64,000 nt of DNA from Helicobacter fennelliae (GTDB lineage Bacteria > Campylobacterota > Campylobacteria > Campylobacterales > Helicobacteraceae), in assembly GCF_900451005.1 (NCBI RefSeq), contig NZ_UGIB01000001.1, positions 1,550,001 to 1,614,000 of the forward strand, written 5' to 3'. The position numbers were made by a program, and so were the translations under genes. Every line of letters starts with the position of its first letter. Position 1 is the stretch's first letter. The notes beneath the pieces were generated by a model. It saw only the letters and a program-made list of their open reading frames with translations, searched no databases and was not told the DNA's origin. This document shows, piece after piece, positions 9,060 through 18,625 of this stretch.

Positions 9060-9995
9060 TTAGTGCCATAATAGTGTTTTGTATTTTTTGCCCCGCTTTG
9101 AAGCATATCCTATGGGCTGAATGTGTAAGCGCATGGATTTTGCGATTCGCATAAGTTTGTGTTTATGCTTTGGGGCGATTGCAAAGAGTAATTCATATTC
9201 TTCACCACTCAAAAAATGTCGCGATAATTGCGATAGTCGCGATTTTTTATGGAGTTTTATACCAAGATGATTAAGTGTGCTTAGGTGATTTAGCTCACTA
9301 TACACGCCATCAGAGATGTCAATCCCGCAATGCGCAAATGATGCTACTTTGTAAATAAATTTCTCTCGTAAAGTTGGCTCGATAAATCGCAAAAACCGCT
9401 TTGAACGCGAGATTTTGCCACTGCGCAAAAGCCATTTGAGTGCATACAAACTCTGCCCTACTTTGCCTGTGTGATAGAGCAAATCTTTATTCTGAAGCCC
9501 CGTGCGCAAAAGCGGCTTAGATTCTAGTGCGCCAATAATACTAAGATGAAAAGCTAGATTCTGCCCGCTTGTCGTATCTCCGCCGATAAAAACTACATTA
9601 TATTTTTTGGCGATATATGCCAAGCCTTGCACGATTTCTAGAATCTCAAATGCCAAAAGATTTGGAAGCGTGATAGAGAGCAAGGCATATTTTGGAATCG
9701 CATTCATCGCGATAATATCAGAGAGATTGACAAGCATAGCTTTTTTGGCGATGTCTTTGAGGCTTAGCCATTCTCTGCGAAAGTGAATCCCCTCGCAGAA
9801 TCCATCACTTGCGATTACAAGTTGTTTGTGGGCTTTGAGGTATTTTGCGTTTGGGGTATTTGTGTTTATATTTGAAATATTTGGGTATTGGGTAGCATTC
9901 CAAGTATCAAATGCAAGCACCACGCCATCATCGCCGAGCTTTTTTGTAACACCCTGCTTGATAAGAGATTGTATAAAAAACCGCTCTTTATCCAT
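9060..9995 (-). CDS. thiL: thiamine-monophosphate kinase ThiL
   Basis: Phosphorylates thiamine monophosphate to the coenzyme thiamine diphosphate. PurM-like ATP-binding family: GDDGVV near the N-terminus (metal-binding aspartates), FIGGDTTSG in the middle, GIDISDGVYSELNHL and SGEEYELLFAI in the C-terminal half. 311 residues. The active-site DD motif is usually GDDAA; here it is GDDGVV, a mild variation. Placed 13 bases from nadC and 59 bases from uvrC in the same direction, so probably cotranscribed with both. Confidence 0.92.
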   Translation of the reverse strand: MDKERFFIQSLIKQGVTKKLGDDGVVLAFDTWNATQYPNISNINTNTPNAKYLKAHKQLVIASDGFCEGIHFRREWLSLKDIAKKAMLVNLSDIIAMNAIPKYALLSITLPNLLAFEILEIVQGLAYIAKKYNVVFIGGDTTSGQNLAFHLSIIGALESKPLLRTGLQNKDLLYHTGKVGQSLYALKWLLRSGKISRSKRFLRFIEPTLREKFIYKVASFAHCGIDISDGVYSELNHLSTLNHLGIKLHKKSRLSQLSRHFLSGEEYELLFAIAPKHKHKLMRIAKSMRLHIQPIGYASKRGKKYKTLLWH

Positions 9996-10008
9996 ATAAT
10001 CTTCACGC

Positions 10009-10827
10009 TTAATGCATTTTCATACTCATATCAATCCAGCGCGCTTGATGAATGATAGCCCCACAGCTTATCGCATCAGCACCAAGGCTACCATACAAAG
10101 CGATATTATCTAATGTAATATTTCCACTTAACTCTACAAGGGTTTTTGGATTTGTAGCATTTCTCATTGCGATAGCTTTTTGTATCTGAGCTATTGGCAT
10201 ATTATCACACATCAAAATATCAGCACCAGCCCTCAATGCGCGCTCAAAAAGCTCTAGATTCTCGCACTCTATTTCTATATTTGTCCCAAAAGATAGTCGC
10301 TCTCTTGCGCTTTTTATAAATGATTCAAGATTGTGAATATGCCTTAAATGCGTATCTTTAAGCATAAGCAAAGTATCAAGCCCAAATCTATGATTAGAAG
10401 CACCACCATTACGCACAGAATATTTTTCAAACTCACGCAAAAGTGGGCGCGTTTTGCGTGTGTCTAATAGCTTTGTCGGAGAATCTTTCAAGGCTTTGAC
10501 ATACAAATGCGTCAATGTCGCAATCCCGCTACTATGTTGCAAAAGATTCAAAAGCGATCGCTCGATTTTGAGAATCTGCGTGTAGATTCCGCTTATTTGT
10601 AATAGCTTTTCATTTGCTTCAAAGCTTTCTTTATCCTTCTTGCTTGAGAGAATCTCAATGCCACATTGTTCGCATAATCGCGTGATGTATTTTTCCCCAG
10701 AAAAAATCCCCTCTTCCCTAGCAATAACATACGCTTTGGCTTGCTTATTGCTCTTTTCAAATACTTCTTCAAACAAATCGCCTCGCCCATAATCTTCACA
10801 CAAAATAGATTCTATAAAATCACGCAT
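10009..10827 (-). CDS. nadC: nicotinate-nucleotide pyrophosphorylase (quinolinate PRTase)
   Basis: Converts quinolinate and PRPP to nicotinate mononucleotide in de novo NAD synthesis. Family signatures: LLQHSSGIATLTHLYV, LDTRKTRPLLREFEKYSVRN, GGASNHRFGLDTLLMLKDTH and the C-terminal barrel motifs EIECENLE and LVELSGNI. 272 residues, normal. It follows nadA with an eight-base gap, the usual pairing, and precedes thiL. Confidence 0.96.
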   Translation of the reverse strand: MRDFIESILCEDYGRGDLFEEVFEKSNKQAKAYVIAREEGIFSGEKYITRLCEQCGIEILSSKKDKESFEANEKLLQISGIYTQILKIERSLLNLLQHSSGIATLTHLYVKALKDSPTKLLDTRKTRPLLREFEKYSVRNGGASNHRFGLDTLLMLKDTHLRHIHNLESFIKSARERLSFGTNIEIECENLELFERALRAGADILMCDNMPIAQIQKAIAMRNATNPKTLVELSGNITLDNIALYGSLGADAISCGAIIHQARWIDMSMKMH

Positions 10828-10835
10828 AAATTCTC

Positions 10836-11852
10836 CTATTTTGAAAGCTCAAGCATTCGATCAAGCGCGATTTTTGCGTATTTGGCGACATCACTTGGAA
10901 TGATTATTTCATTCATACTTTTAAATAAATCGCTTTTGTTTTGCGTAAAAGACTCAAGCACCAAAAGCACATCTTGTAATGTCGTCTCATTCATTGTCGG
11001 ACATTGAGGAATCGTGCTTGAAAGCACAAAGGTATTTTTTGAGCCTGAACGCAAACGATTGACAAGATTAAATTCTGTGCCGACAGCTACTGCTTGGTTT
11101 GGATCTAGATTCTTGACAAATTCTATAATCTGACTTGTCGAGCCTACGAAATCAGACTGCGCGACCACACTAGGATCGCATTCTGGGTGCGTGATAATCA
11201 AAATATCTTTGTAACGTTGGCGAAAAAACGCAATATCTTTGGTGGTGAAAAGCTGATGCACAGAGCAGAATCCATCATAGCAAATCACAGCAGAATCTAC
11301 AATCTCCTCTTTGCTTGCCTGCCCTAGCACACAGGATTTGAGGTTGTTTTTGCGCGCGAGATTAAGCCCCAAACATCGATCAGGCAAGAAAAATATTTTT
11401 TTATTGGTTTGCAAGGCATAATCAAAGATTTTGCTCGCATTGCTTGAAGTGCAGACCACACCACCCATTTTGCCGACTTTTGCCTTGACTGACGCATTTG
11501 AATTGATATAAGTGATTGGAAAAATGTCTTCTTTTTTGATTCCTGCTTGATTGAGCGTGTCTATACTTCGATCAAAATATTCATCATCAATCATTTTTGC
11601 CATAGAACAGCACGCGACTTTTGGCATAATCACACGCTTTTGCGGAGCTAAGACTTTCACACTCTGCCCCATAAACGCAACCCCACAAAACACAATCAAA
11701 GAATGCGGACTCAAAGACGCTTTTTTGGCAAGCTCTAAGCTATCTCCGCTCAAATCAGCAAGCTCTAACACTTCATCTCTTTGATAATAATGCGCAACAA
11801 GAAGGGCATCTAAATTTTTGAGATGCTGTTTGATTTGGTCTTGCACACTCAT
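10836..11852 (-). CDS. nadA: quinolinate synthase NadA
   Basis: [4Fe-4S] enzyme that condenses iminoaspartate with dihydroxyacetone phosphate to make quinolinate. The three cluster cysteines are visible in [23 protein letters not shown] and [10 protein letters not shown]. The N-terminal [20 protein letters not shown] and the [10 protein letters not shown] motif are typical. 338 residues, similar to H. pylori NadA. It is first in the apparent nadA-nadC-thiL-uvrC-thi run; the 77-base gap before psd probably holds the promoter, though I see no strong consensus. Confidence 0.96.
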   Translation of the reverse strand: MSVQDQIKQHLKNLDALLVAHYYQRDEVLELADLSGDSLELAKKASLSPHSLIVFCGVAFMGQSVKVLAPQKRVIMPKVACCSMAKMIDDEYFDRSIDTLNQAGIKKEDIFPITYINSNASVKAKVGKMGGVVCTSSNASKIFDYALQTNKKIFFLPDRCLGLNLARKNNLKSCVLGQASKEEIVDSAVICYDGFCSVHQLFTTKDIAFFRQRYKDILIITHPECDPSVVAQSDFVGSTSQIIEFVKNLDPNQAVAVGTEFNLVNRLRSGSKNTFVLSSTIPQCPTMNETTLQDVLLVLESFTQNKSDLFKSMNEIIIPSDVAKYAKIALDRMLELSK

Positions 11853-11929
11853 ATATCCTCCTTTGGTTGTGGATTCTAGCTATAAAATTGGTTGTGAATT
11901 TATTTTACAATTATTTATGAAGTGGCATT

Positions 11930-12721
11930 CTAACTCAATAAAGCTATTTTTTCACCAAAACGCACTTGAGAATGGGTATTTTTTGTCAAAGTGATATTTG
12001 AAGCAAAAAGCACGATTGTAGAACCCATCATAAACATTCCTAGCTCCTCGCCTTTTTTGACTTTAATTGGCGTAGGATAGGTATAGATCTCTTTTGTATT
12101 TGCTTTGGCATTGGTTGTGATTTTGGGCTCGAAGTGAAAAATCATCTGCCCGACATTAAGTGCGCCGATAGCCACAAAATACAGCTTTGTATTGTTTTTT
12201 GTTTTGGCAATCACCACCACTCGTTCGTTTTTGATAAAGAGATTTTGATTTTTACGCAGTGAGGGCTGATTGACAGGCAATAGCACGCCTCCAAAATACC
12301 GCACTTCCAAAATCTCCATATCGCATGGACAATGATAACGATGATAATCACGTGGTGAGAGATAGAGATTGATATAACTATATGTAGAATCTAGATTCTC
12401 GCCCAAAAGCTCGCTCACGCGATATTCCATACCTTTAATCTGAAGTGCCATATCATCTCTTACTTCACCTTGAGCCATAATCACGCTATCAGTGGGTGAA
12501 ATCAACACATTTAAACTAGAATCTAATTCCCGCTTCACAATCAGCGCACGCGTAAAAAGCGCATTAAGCGTAGGGTAAGAATCAAGCGGTGCAAAATCAC
12601 TCAAATCAATCTTAAAAATCCATACATAGACTTTATTGATGATGATTTGAAACCACTTTGGAAATGCATATCCTGCAAATGCCCCAAAAAGCCTTGAGAT
12701 TGTGTTTGTTGTGTTTGTCAT
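11930..12721 (-). CDS. psd: phosphatidylserine decarboxylase proenzyme
   Basis: Makes phosphatidylethanolamine at the inner membrane. The self-cleavage site is the GS of FMMGSTIVLF near the C-terminus; processing gives the pyruvoyl cofactor on the small subunit. The catalytic triad region shows SPTDSVIMAQG and YLSPRDYHRYHCPCD, both typical. 263 residues, a short Psd as in other Campylobacterota. The start overlaps the stop of bpt by four bases (12718-12721), so the two are coupled. Confidence 0.94.
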   Translation of the reverse strand: MTNTTNTISRLFGAFAGYAFPKWFQIIINKVYVWIFKIDLSDFAPLDSYPTLNALFTRALIVKRELDSSLNVLISPTDSVIMAQGEVRDDMALQIKGMEYRVSELLGENLDSTYSYINLYLSPRDYHRYHCPCDMEILEVRYFGGVLLPVNQPSLRKNQNLFIKNERVVVIAKTKNNTKLYFVAIGALNVGQMIFHFEPKITTNAKANTKEIYTYPTPIKVKKGEELGMFMMGSTIVLFASNITLTKNTHSQVRFGEKIALLS

Positions 12722-13494
12722 AATTGCTCCTTTTGTATTGTTGGATTTTGGATAGCAAACTTTTTCCAGATAGGTTTATCAAAAATATCAGGCTCACCTA
12801 CAAGAATCTCAAATGGCATAAATTTTTGTTTATACCCCATGCTGTGGTGATTTTTGATCCAATAGCCCGGATAAAAATATTTGATTTTTTTATTTTTGGC
12901 GATGAGGAGTTGGGTGAGGATATTAAAAGTGCCTAAACTTAAATGCTGAAATGCGTGATCATAAAAAAAATAAGTCGCTGAAATGCTATTATACAGCCAG
13001 TCAAAATACCCGACACCTACAAGTTGATTATTGATTTTGTAAGTGATCTCATACCCAAAATCATTATACCCATAGATAAAATTTTCATTATACATCTCTT
13101 GAGTGATTGGGCGATACCCCCAGCCTTTTTTGGTATCCATAAAGGTATGGTAGCGATGATAGAGACTAAGCTTTTCCTCACTCAAACTTGGGCGAGAAAT
13201 CGTAATGAGTGTGTTTTGGTTTTTGTGCAGCACGCGTTTGTGCGATCGACTTGGCTCAAACAAAAGCGGAAGCTGTCGTATAGAGATACATTCTTTGCAA
13301 CTCGCGCATATCGGCACAAAAAAATACTCACCAAATCTCCGCCACCCTCGCTCAATCAGCCCTTCACAAAAATGCTTCGAGCAGTTTTGGATATAAAAAT
13401 ACCGAAAATGCGAACAACGATCAGAATAATAACTGCAAGTATCGTTGGGATTTGAGAAAAATTCATATAATTGCAACAAACAAACCCACTTCAA
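12718..13494 (-). CDS. bpt: aspartate/glutamate leucyltransferase Bpt
   Basis: Transfers leucine to N-terminal Asp or Glu of proteins, tagging them for ClpAP-type degradation by the N-end rule. Family signs are the N-terminal cysteine set (CSYYSDRCSHFRYF, CASCKECISIR) and the C-terminal acyltransferase-like part (VGVGYFDWLYNSISATYFFY, YFYPGYWIKNHHSMGYKQKF). 258 residues. It lies directly after the membrane protein at 13495 with no gap and overlaps psd. Confidence 0.9.
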   Translation of the reverse strand: MKWVCLLQLYEFFSNPNDTCSYYSDRCSHFRYFYIQNCSKHFCEGLIERGWRRFGEYFFVPICASCKECISIRQLPLLFEPSRSHKRVLHKNQNTLITISRPSLSEEKLSLYHRYHTFMDTKKGWGYRPITQEMYNENFIYGYNDFGYEITYKINNQLVGVGYFDWLYNSISATYFFYDHAFQHLSLGTFNILTQLLIAKNKKIKYFYPGYWIKNHHSMGYKQKFMPFEILVGEPDIFDKPIWKKFAIQNPTIQKEQL

Positions 13495-13998
13495 TCACTT
13501 GATATTTGCCAATTTCAAAGTAAATTCAACTTCTCCACGCCCTATACGCAATTCTTTAGCGATAGAATCTATACTAAAGCCGTTTTGAAACATATCGATG
13601 ATTTTTTTCTCATCAATATCGCCACCGCTAAAGCTTAGAGAGCTATACTCACGCATACGATTTTCAAGCCCTATGTATTTTTCATCAAAATAATTTCGTA
13701 AATCCTTGAGATTCTCCTCAAGCACCATTGCTTTTTTGTTTAAATCAATAATTTTGTCATTTATGCCACTTTGAAGCGCATCTCCGCCCAAAAATTCTGC
13801 ACTCTCTTGACTTTCTTGGATTTTTTGTTGTGTTTTTTGGATTTTGTAAATCTCTTTTGCAATCGCCTCTATCGCACTTTCAAATCGATTAATCCGCTTT
13901 GTTGCGTCTTTGTCTTTGGCGATCATATAGCCTAGCACGCACAGCACGATAAATCCTAATCCGCCGATACAAATAAAAAATAACTCTTCATCAATCAT
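13495..13998 (-). CDS. small membrane-anchored coiled-coil protein, unknown function
   Basis: I start at ATG 13998 (MIDEELFFICIGGLGFIVLC), preceded by AAGGAA; a longer frame begins at 14055 but covers the end of the neighbouring gene. 167 residues: one N-terminal membrane helix (residues about 5-25), a long charged coiled coil, and a C-terminal helix-turn-helix-like tail (MFQNGFSIDSIAKELRIGRG). The layout is conserved in Campylobacterota hypothetical proteins and resembles DUF6115, but I cannot name a function. It overlaps the upstream gene by eight bases and abuts bpt. Confidence 0.7.
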   Translation of the reverse strand: MIDEELFFICIGGLGFIVLCVLGYMIAKDKDATKRINRFESAIEAIAKEIYKIQKTQQKIQESQESAEFLGGDALQSGINDKIIDLNKKAMVLEENLKDLRNYFDEKYIGLENRMREYSSLSFSGGDIDEKKIIDMFQNGFSIDSIAKELRIGRGEVEFTLKLANIK

Positions 13999-14542
13999 TT
14001 TTATTCCTTTTTTGTCTAAGATATTCCATTTCTTTATTTGCAATATAAGAATCAAGCGCCATTATATCACTTGAATGCATGGTTGTGATTTTGATGACTT
14101 TAGCATCGATTGCCTCACCAAATACCGCTACAAAACGATAAGGCATATTTGGAAGGCAAAAACGCAAATAATACAAGCCATTTGGCACAAATTCTGCATT
14201 TCCACAGCACACAATGCCATGTCCTAATGCGTTGATTACACCTTTGTTTTGCAATGGCAAAAGTGCATCAGAGCTTTTGTCGATATGGTGTTCTATTTTG
14301 GCAAGTTTTTGATAAATCTGTGCCAAAAGCTCCAAAATCAGCACTGAAGTGGTGTCTTTTTCTTTAGGGATTGTATGCAGGACTTGCGAGATAATATCAT
14401 TATTTTTTTCTCCAAATAGCTCATATTCTTGCAAAAACGACTCTTTATTTTGGATATGCTCAAAACTCACTTCAATCAAACAATCCACAATGCGCGTTTG
14501 GATTCCAGCATTATGCGTAATGTCTAAAAATTCTTCTCTCAC
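13991..14542 (-). CDS. conserved hypothetical protein, PilZ-like C-terminus possible
   Basis: 183 residues, soluble, no signal peptide. The N-terminal half is helical (LILELLAQIYQKLAKIEHHI), the C-terminal half beta-rich (GIVCCGNAEFVPNGLYYLRF, then LPNMPYRFVAVFGEAIDAK). The second half is faintly like a PilZ domain but lacks a clear RxxxR...DxSxxG signature, so I do not assign one. It overlaps the next gene by eight bases, suggesting a joint role with that membrane-anchored coiled coil. Confidence 0.65.
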   Translation of the reverse strand: MREEFLDITHNAGIQTRIVDCLIEVSFEHIQNKESFLQEYELFGEKNNDIISQVLHTIPKEKDTTSVLILELLAQIYQKLAKIEHHIDKSSDALLPLQNKGVINALGHGIVCCGNAEFVPNGLYYLRFCLPNMPYRFVAVFGEAIDAKVIKITTMHSSDIMALDSYIANKEMEYLRQKRNKND

Positions 14543-14621
14543 TTTTTTTCCTTATACATCTTTAATATCTTGAAATTATCACTTTGATTTATGATTTAGA
14601 TTCATCTCGCGACCCAATCTC

Positions 14622-15503
14622 TCATCGCATCATACAATCAATCACGATAAATACAAACAATATAAACCCCAAATATCCATTTGTTGCAAAAAACGCTTTA
14701 GGGATATTCGCAAAATTTACATACACAAGATACTGCTCATATATAAGCATACACGCACTTACAAAAATACCAACAAAGCCAATCACGCCAAGCCCACACA
14801 AATACCCAAAAACACACCATAGCCCAACCGCACAGCAATGAAAGACTCTTGAGATCCAAAGCGCGTTTTGCACCCCAAAACGACTCGGAATCGAAAATAG
14901 CCCCTCTTGCTTATCAATCTGAATATCTTGCAAAGAATACAACACATCAAATCCTGCCACCCAAAACATCACTCCAAATGCCAAAGCCACGCTCCAAAGC
15001 GGAATCTGCCCCTCCACAGCAATCACCCCTGCAATAGGTGCTAGAGCGAGTGAGATCCCAAGCACAAGATGCGCAAGTGATGAAAACCGCTTCATCAAGC
15101 TATATCCGCCAAGCACGATCAAAAACGGCACACAAAGATAAAACGCCAAGTCATTGATATAATAACTTGCCACCACAAAAACAAAGGCATTAATGAGGCA
15201 AAAAAGTATAATTTCTTTGTGTGAAATTCTACCATCTACGCTTGGTCGATGCTTTGTGCGGGCATTTCTAGAATCTATCTTTCTATCGCATAATCGATTA
15301 AACCCCATAGCAAAATTACGCGCACTCACAAGCGCAATCGCACAAAGCAAAAACACTCTCCAACCCATAAAAATACTTCCATTGACTTCATGTGAAGCCA
15401 CAACCATAGCGATCAAAATAAAAGACGCGCTAAAAATCGTATGTTCAAACATCACTAATTCACTGAAATTTTTGAGTTTGCAAAAAATTGCAGTTGTATT
15501 CAT
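14622..15503 (-). CDS. mqnP: UbiA-family prenyltransferase, probably MqnP of the futalosine pathway
   Basis: Integral membrane enzyme with the two Asp-rich motifs of UbiA prenyltransferases: NRLCDRKIDSRNARTKHRP at about residues 69-87 and DVLYSLQDIQIDKQEGLFSI around 175. 293 residues with about eight or nine hydrophobic helices. Campylobacterota make menaquinone by the futalosine route, whose prenyltransferase is MqnP, so that is the likely role rather than UbiA. The start overlaps the stop of the DUF502 gene by one base. Confidence 0.88.
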   Translation of the reverse strand: MNTTAIFCKLKNFSELVMFEHTIFSASFILIAMVVASHEVNGSIFMGWRVFLLCAIALVSARNFAMGFNRLCDRKIDSRNARTKHRPSVDGRISHKEIILFCLINAFVFVVASYYINDLAFYLCVPFLIVLGGYSLMKRFSSLAHLVLGISLALAPIAGVIAVEGQIPLWSVALAFGVMFWVAGFDVLYSLQDIQIDKQEGLFSIPSRFGVQNALWISRVFHCCAVGLWCVFGYLCGLGVIGFVGIFVSACMLIYEQYLVYVNFANIPKAFFATNGYLGFILFVFIVIDCMMR

Positions 15504-16045
15504 TATTTCATTCCTAGCGAGACGACTTTTTTGAGCCCTTCAGCCACGCTCATATCAGACTTTCTCACATTTGCTTTGGGGATTTTAAACAAGATTCCAG
15601 AGGTTGGATTAGGCGTAGTAGGGACAAACACCCACAAATACTCATCTTCTTCTTTGGTGATAAATCCTATAACCTCACTCTCGCCAAATTTCACATACGC
15701 TACGCCTAAATACGATTCGCTACCTTTGCCAGAAAACATCTGCACAACATCTTTTAAGACACTATAAATCGAGGCAATTCCGGGAATCTTATTGATAAAA
15801 AATTCAGACATTTTTAGCAGGATAAAATCTTTGTTTTTCTCAAGCAAATACCCTGCATACGCCAAAATCACAATCATAATCAGCACGATACCAAGTGTAG
15901 CAAGCGTGTTGTTTGCAGTTGTGTTAAAAATCACGCTAATAATTGCTGCCAAAATATCATACACAAACTTCAGAATCCAAATAAGAATAATAATCGGCGC
16001 GAGGGCTAGCACGCCCTTTCCGATAAATCTAAATAATACACCCAT
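15503..16045 (-). CDS. DUF502 family membrane protein
   Basis: 180 residues with two N-terminal membrane helices (ALAPIIILIWILKFVYDILA and LGIVLIMIVILAYAGYLLEK) and a soluble domain with IPGIASIYSVLKDVVQMF and LWVFVPTTPNPTSGILFKIP, the DUF502 signature. Function unknown in general. It is directly upstream of the prenyltransferase with a one-base overlap. Confidence 0.88.
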   Translation of the reverse strand: MGVLFRFIGKGVLALAPIIILIWILKFVYDILAAIISVIFNTTANNTLATLGIVLIMIVILAYAGYLLEKNKDFILLKMSEFFINKIPGIASIYSVLKDVVQMFSGKGSESYLGVAYVKFGESEVIGFITKEEDEYLWVFVPTTPNPTSGILFKIPKANVRKSDMSVAEGLKKVVSLGMK

Positions 16046-16233
16046 TTATCTTTCCATTTATATTTTTATGCAATGCCAAATCTACAAAAGCTGTATTTTA
16101 GCATTTTTAGCAAACATACGCAACTCAAAAAATCTATTTGTAATTCTAGAGTTAATGTTGCAATTTAGAATCTAGGTTGTCATTGTAAGAAAACAAAGTA
16201 ATAACAAAGCAATCCAAAAAATAAATAAGAATC
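16046..16233. other. intergenic gap with a degenerate REP-like unit
   Basis: Between truA and the DUF502 gene. It contains a weak REP-like unit around 16170-16215 (gtTGTCATTGtaag...aGCAATCCAaaa). No gene or clear promoter is seen. Confidence 0.45.
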
Positions 16234-16974
16234 TCAATACCACACTTTTGCAAAAAATAACCCCTGTGGGCTTGCTAAGCTTGTATGATGCTGTTTTGTA
16301 GCATTGAGTTGTAAGCAAAATTCCGCAAATGTGAGCTTGCCTTGCGAGACGGCAAGAGCAGCCCCTATAAGCATTCTAATCTGCGCACGCAAAAAGCCAT
16401 TGGCTTGGATATGCACGAGATAATAAGTGCTATGAAAGCGGTGCAAGATTTTGCATTTTGCATACATGATATGGCGAATATCGCTTTTGGTTTTTGAGCC
16501 TTGTTTTTTAAAAAGCTCAAAATTATGCCAACCTATGCAAGCCTCAAGACATTGCCGAAAAAGCGCAATATCTCCTATGTGCTCGTGTGAGATATAAGGT
16601 GCTAGAAATGGATTTTGCAAATGTGGCGAGAAAATATAATAATAGCTCCGCTTTGTCGCGCTAAAACGCGGGTGAAAATCCTCCTTTACTTCCCAGATTT
16701 TGCGGATAAAAATATATGGATAGAGTTTTTGTGAGAGAAGATGATGAAGTTTATTTGCCTCCCAATGCTCTTGAGCTGAGATAGTAATCACCATACCTAG
16801 CGCATGCACGCCCTTATCAGTCCTGCCTGCACCAAGTGGTAGAGAATCTATACCTATACTTTGCAATACTTCAAGGATTTTTTCACTCACGCTTTGGATA
16901 TGTTTTGTCTTCTGTGGTGCAAAACCACTAAAAAAAGTGCCATTGTATGCGATTTTGAGCGCAAAATGTTTCAT
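16234..16974 (-). CDS. truA: tRNA pseudouridine(38-40) synthase TruA
   Basis: Makes pseudouridine in the anticodon stem-loop. The catalytic Asp lies in LGAGRTDKGVHALG, with the family motifs FHPRFSATKRSYYYIF and FLRAQIRMLIGAAL. 246 residues, normal. It follows the LptF/LptG-like gene by five bases. Confidence 0.95.
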   Translation of the reverse strand: MKHFALKIAYNGTFFSGFAPQKTKHIQSVSEKILEVLQSIGIDSLPLGAGRTDKGVHALGMVITISAQEHWEANKLHHLLSQKLYPYIFIRKIWEVKEDFHPRFSATKRSYYYIFSPHLQNPFLAPYISHEHIGDIALFRQCLEACIGWHNFELFKKQGSKTKSDIRHIMYAKCKILHRFHSTYYLVHIQANGFLRAQIRMLIGAALAVSQGKLTFAEFCLQLNATKQHHTSLASPQGLFFAKVWY

Positions 16975-16979
16975 AGATT

Positions 16980-17993
16980 TTAGTAAGTTTTAAAAATATA
17001 ATATCGATACAGCATATATGAGATGATAAACCACACAATAGGCAAAGCGACAATTCCGATAAATGGAGCATTTTGGCTAAAAATATGCATCAAAATAAAA
17101 TACAGCCCAACGCTCACAAGCAAATACACATAGCTAAGGTTTTTGTGAAAGCGAGGATTTGCCACCCCAAACACAAGAATCAAAAATATACTCGCCACAG
17201 GAAAAAGCGAAGTGATGATTGCTTGAGCGAGCCGTTTGGCTTGTGAATGCGAAGTGAGTGCTTGCTGCCAATATTTCCACAAATCATACGAGCTTAACAT
17301 TACTTCATCGGTTTTGGTATTGACTTGCATTTGCTCAAAATCAACCTTTTGCATTTTGCCTGATTGCGTAAAATACGCGCTACCTTTTTTGAGGATAAGC
17401 GTAAAGATTCCTTTTTGGTTGAGGATTTCGCCCTCATCAGCAGTGATGAACGCCTCTTTAGATTCCACATTGTTTGAGAGCAAAACAAGCCCTCTGTAAT
17501 GTTTATCTTCTGCGCTATCGACATACACAAGCCAATCCCCTAGCTTTTGTCCAAACTCGCCAGCGCGGATATTAATATTGACTTCTGCGCGCTTTTTTGC
17601 CATGAAATTTGAATAGGCGTTTTTTGAAAGCGGAATGAGTACAAGCGAAAAAAGCAAAAGCGTGGCACTTGCTAATACGCAAAGCGCGCTTATGGATTGC
17701 AGAATCTGCTTTGGAGAAATGCCAAGTGAAAAAAACACCAAAAGCTCATAATCAAAAGAAAGTCTTGATAGCCCAAGCACGCAGGCTGAAAAAAATGTAA
17801 TCGGAATGATGAAAAACACAGCATTAGGAATTGAATACAAAAAAACCTGCCCCAAATCTAAAAAATTAAGCTTGACAAATTGTGTAATAGTCGCGAGATT
17901 GATAAGTAGCACCACAGACGCCACAAAAAATAGCACGATAAAAAATGGCGTGAAAATCTGTGAAATAGAGAGAAAGAGATATTTTTTTATCAC
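16980..17993 (-). CDS. LptF/LptG-family permease
   Basis: Inner-membrane subunit of the lipopolysaccharide exporter (YjgP/YjgQ family). I start at GTG 17993 (VIKKYLFLSISQIFTPFFIV) because it overlaps the stop of the upstream peptidase gene as GTGA; the longer frame to 18110 would read through that gene. 337 residues with three N-terminal helices, a periplasmic domain (LVYVDSAEDKHYRGLVLLS) and three C-terminal helices. Whether it is LptF or LptG cannot be settled without its partner, which is not in the window. Confidence 0.82.
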   Translation of the reverse strand: MIKKYLFLSISQIFTPFFIVLFFVASVVLLINLATITQFVKLNFLDLGQVFLYSIPNAVFFIIPITFFSACVLGLSRLSFDYELLVFFSLGISPKQILQSISALCVLASATLLLFSLVLIPLSKNAYSNFMAKKRAEVNINIRAGEFGQKLGDWLVYVDSAEDKHYRGLVLLSNNVESKEAFITADEGEILNQKGIFTLILKKGSAYFTQSGKMQKVDFEQMQVNTKTDEVMLSSYDLWKYWQQALTSHSQAKRLAQAIITSLFPVASIFLILVFGVANPRFHKNLSYVYLLVSVGLYFILMHIFSQNAPFIGIVALPIVWFIISYMLYRYYIFKTY

Positions 17994-18616
17994 ACCATGA
18001 TTCCTATCACAAATCCACCGCTTATAAATGGTATGAGTGGAATTTTGTAGAGATGTTTGTGTGCGAGCTTGTAGAGGACAAACACCGCGCATGCCAAGAC
18101 GCAACCCCAAAAAATGCTTAAGATGAGATTATACATACCAAAAAGCGCGCCGACACTTGCGCAAAATACAATATCTGCCTCGCCTAAGATTTCTTTGTGT
18201 AAAAGCATTTTGCCAATAACATAAACAAGCCCAATCACCCCAGCACCCATAAACATATCTTCAAATATGTCTAAATCCAAAACAAAAATAAATTTTATGC
18301 CACCTAAGGCTAGGAGTATGAGATTCTGCCAATTTGGCACGGCGTATTGTTGTATATCCCACACACAAAGTGAGAGGACAAAAATACACACAAAGCTTGC
18401 ATATATGGCTATCAGTGGCTCATATACATATCCGATAAGCGCGCAGATAATCGCTGATATAATACTTAAGATTCTACGTGATGCAGTGTGTGTGGCGATC
18501 ATAAAAAACCCGACAAGCCCAATGCAAAATCCGCATATAATGCCTATCCAATTTTGCATTAAAGACATATCAAAATCCCAAAACGAATCAAGGATAATTT
18601 CTATATGCTCCAACAT
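17990..18616 (-). CDS. A24-family prepilin peptidase-like protein
   Basis: 208 residues and about seven membrane helices. Two aspartates of the type IV prepilin peptidase / preflagellin peptidase family are visible: CVWDIQQYAVPNW, and LHKEILGEADIVFCASVGAL, where GEAD stands for the GxGD motif. There is no N-terminal Cys-rich domain. The substrate is unknown; no pilin-like gene is nearby. It overlaps the LPS permease by four bases. Confidence 0.75.
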   Translation of the reverse strand: MLEHIEIILDSFWDFDMSLMQNWIGIICGFCIGLVGFFMIATHTASRRILSIISAIICALIGYVYEPLIAIYASFVCIFVLSLCVWDIQQYAVPNWQNLILLALGGIKFIFVLDLDIFEDMFMGAGVIGLVYVIGKMLLHKEILGEADIVFCASVGALFGMYNLILSIFWGCVLACAVFVLYKLAHKHLYKIPLIPFISGGFVIGIMV

Positions 18617-18625
18617 AATAGCGTC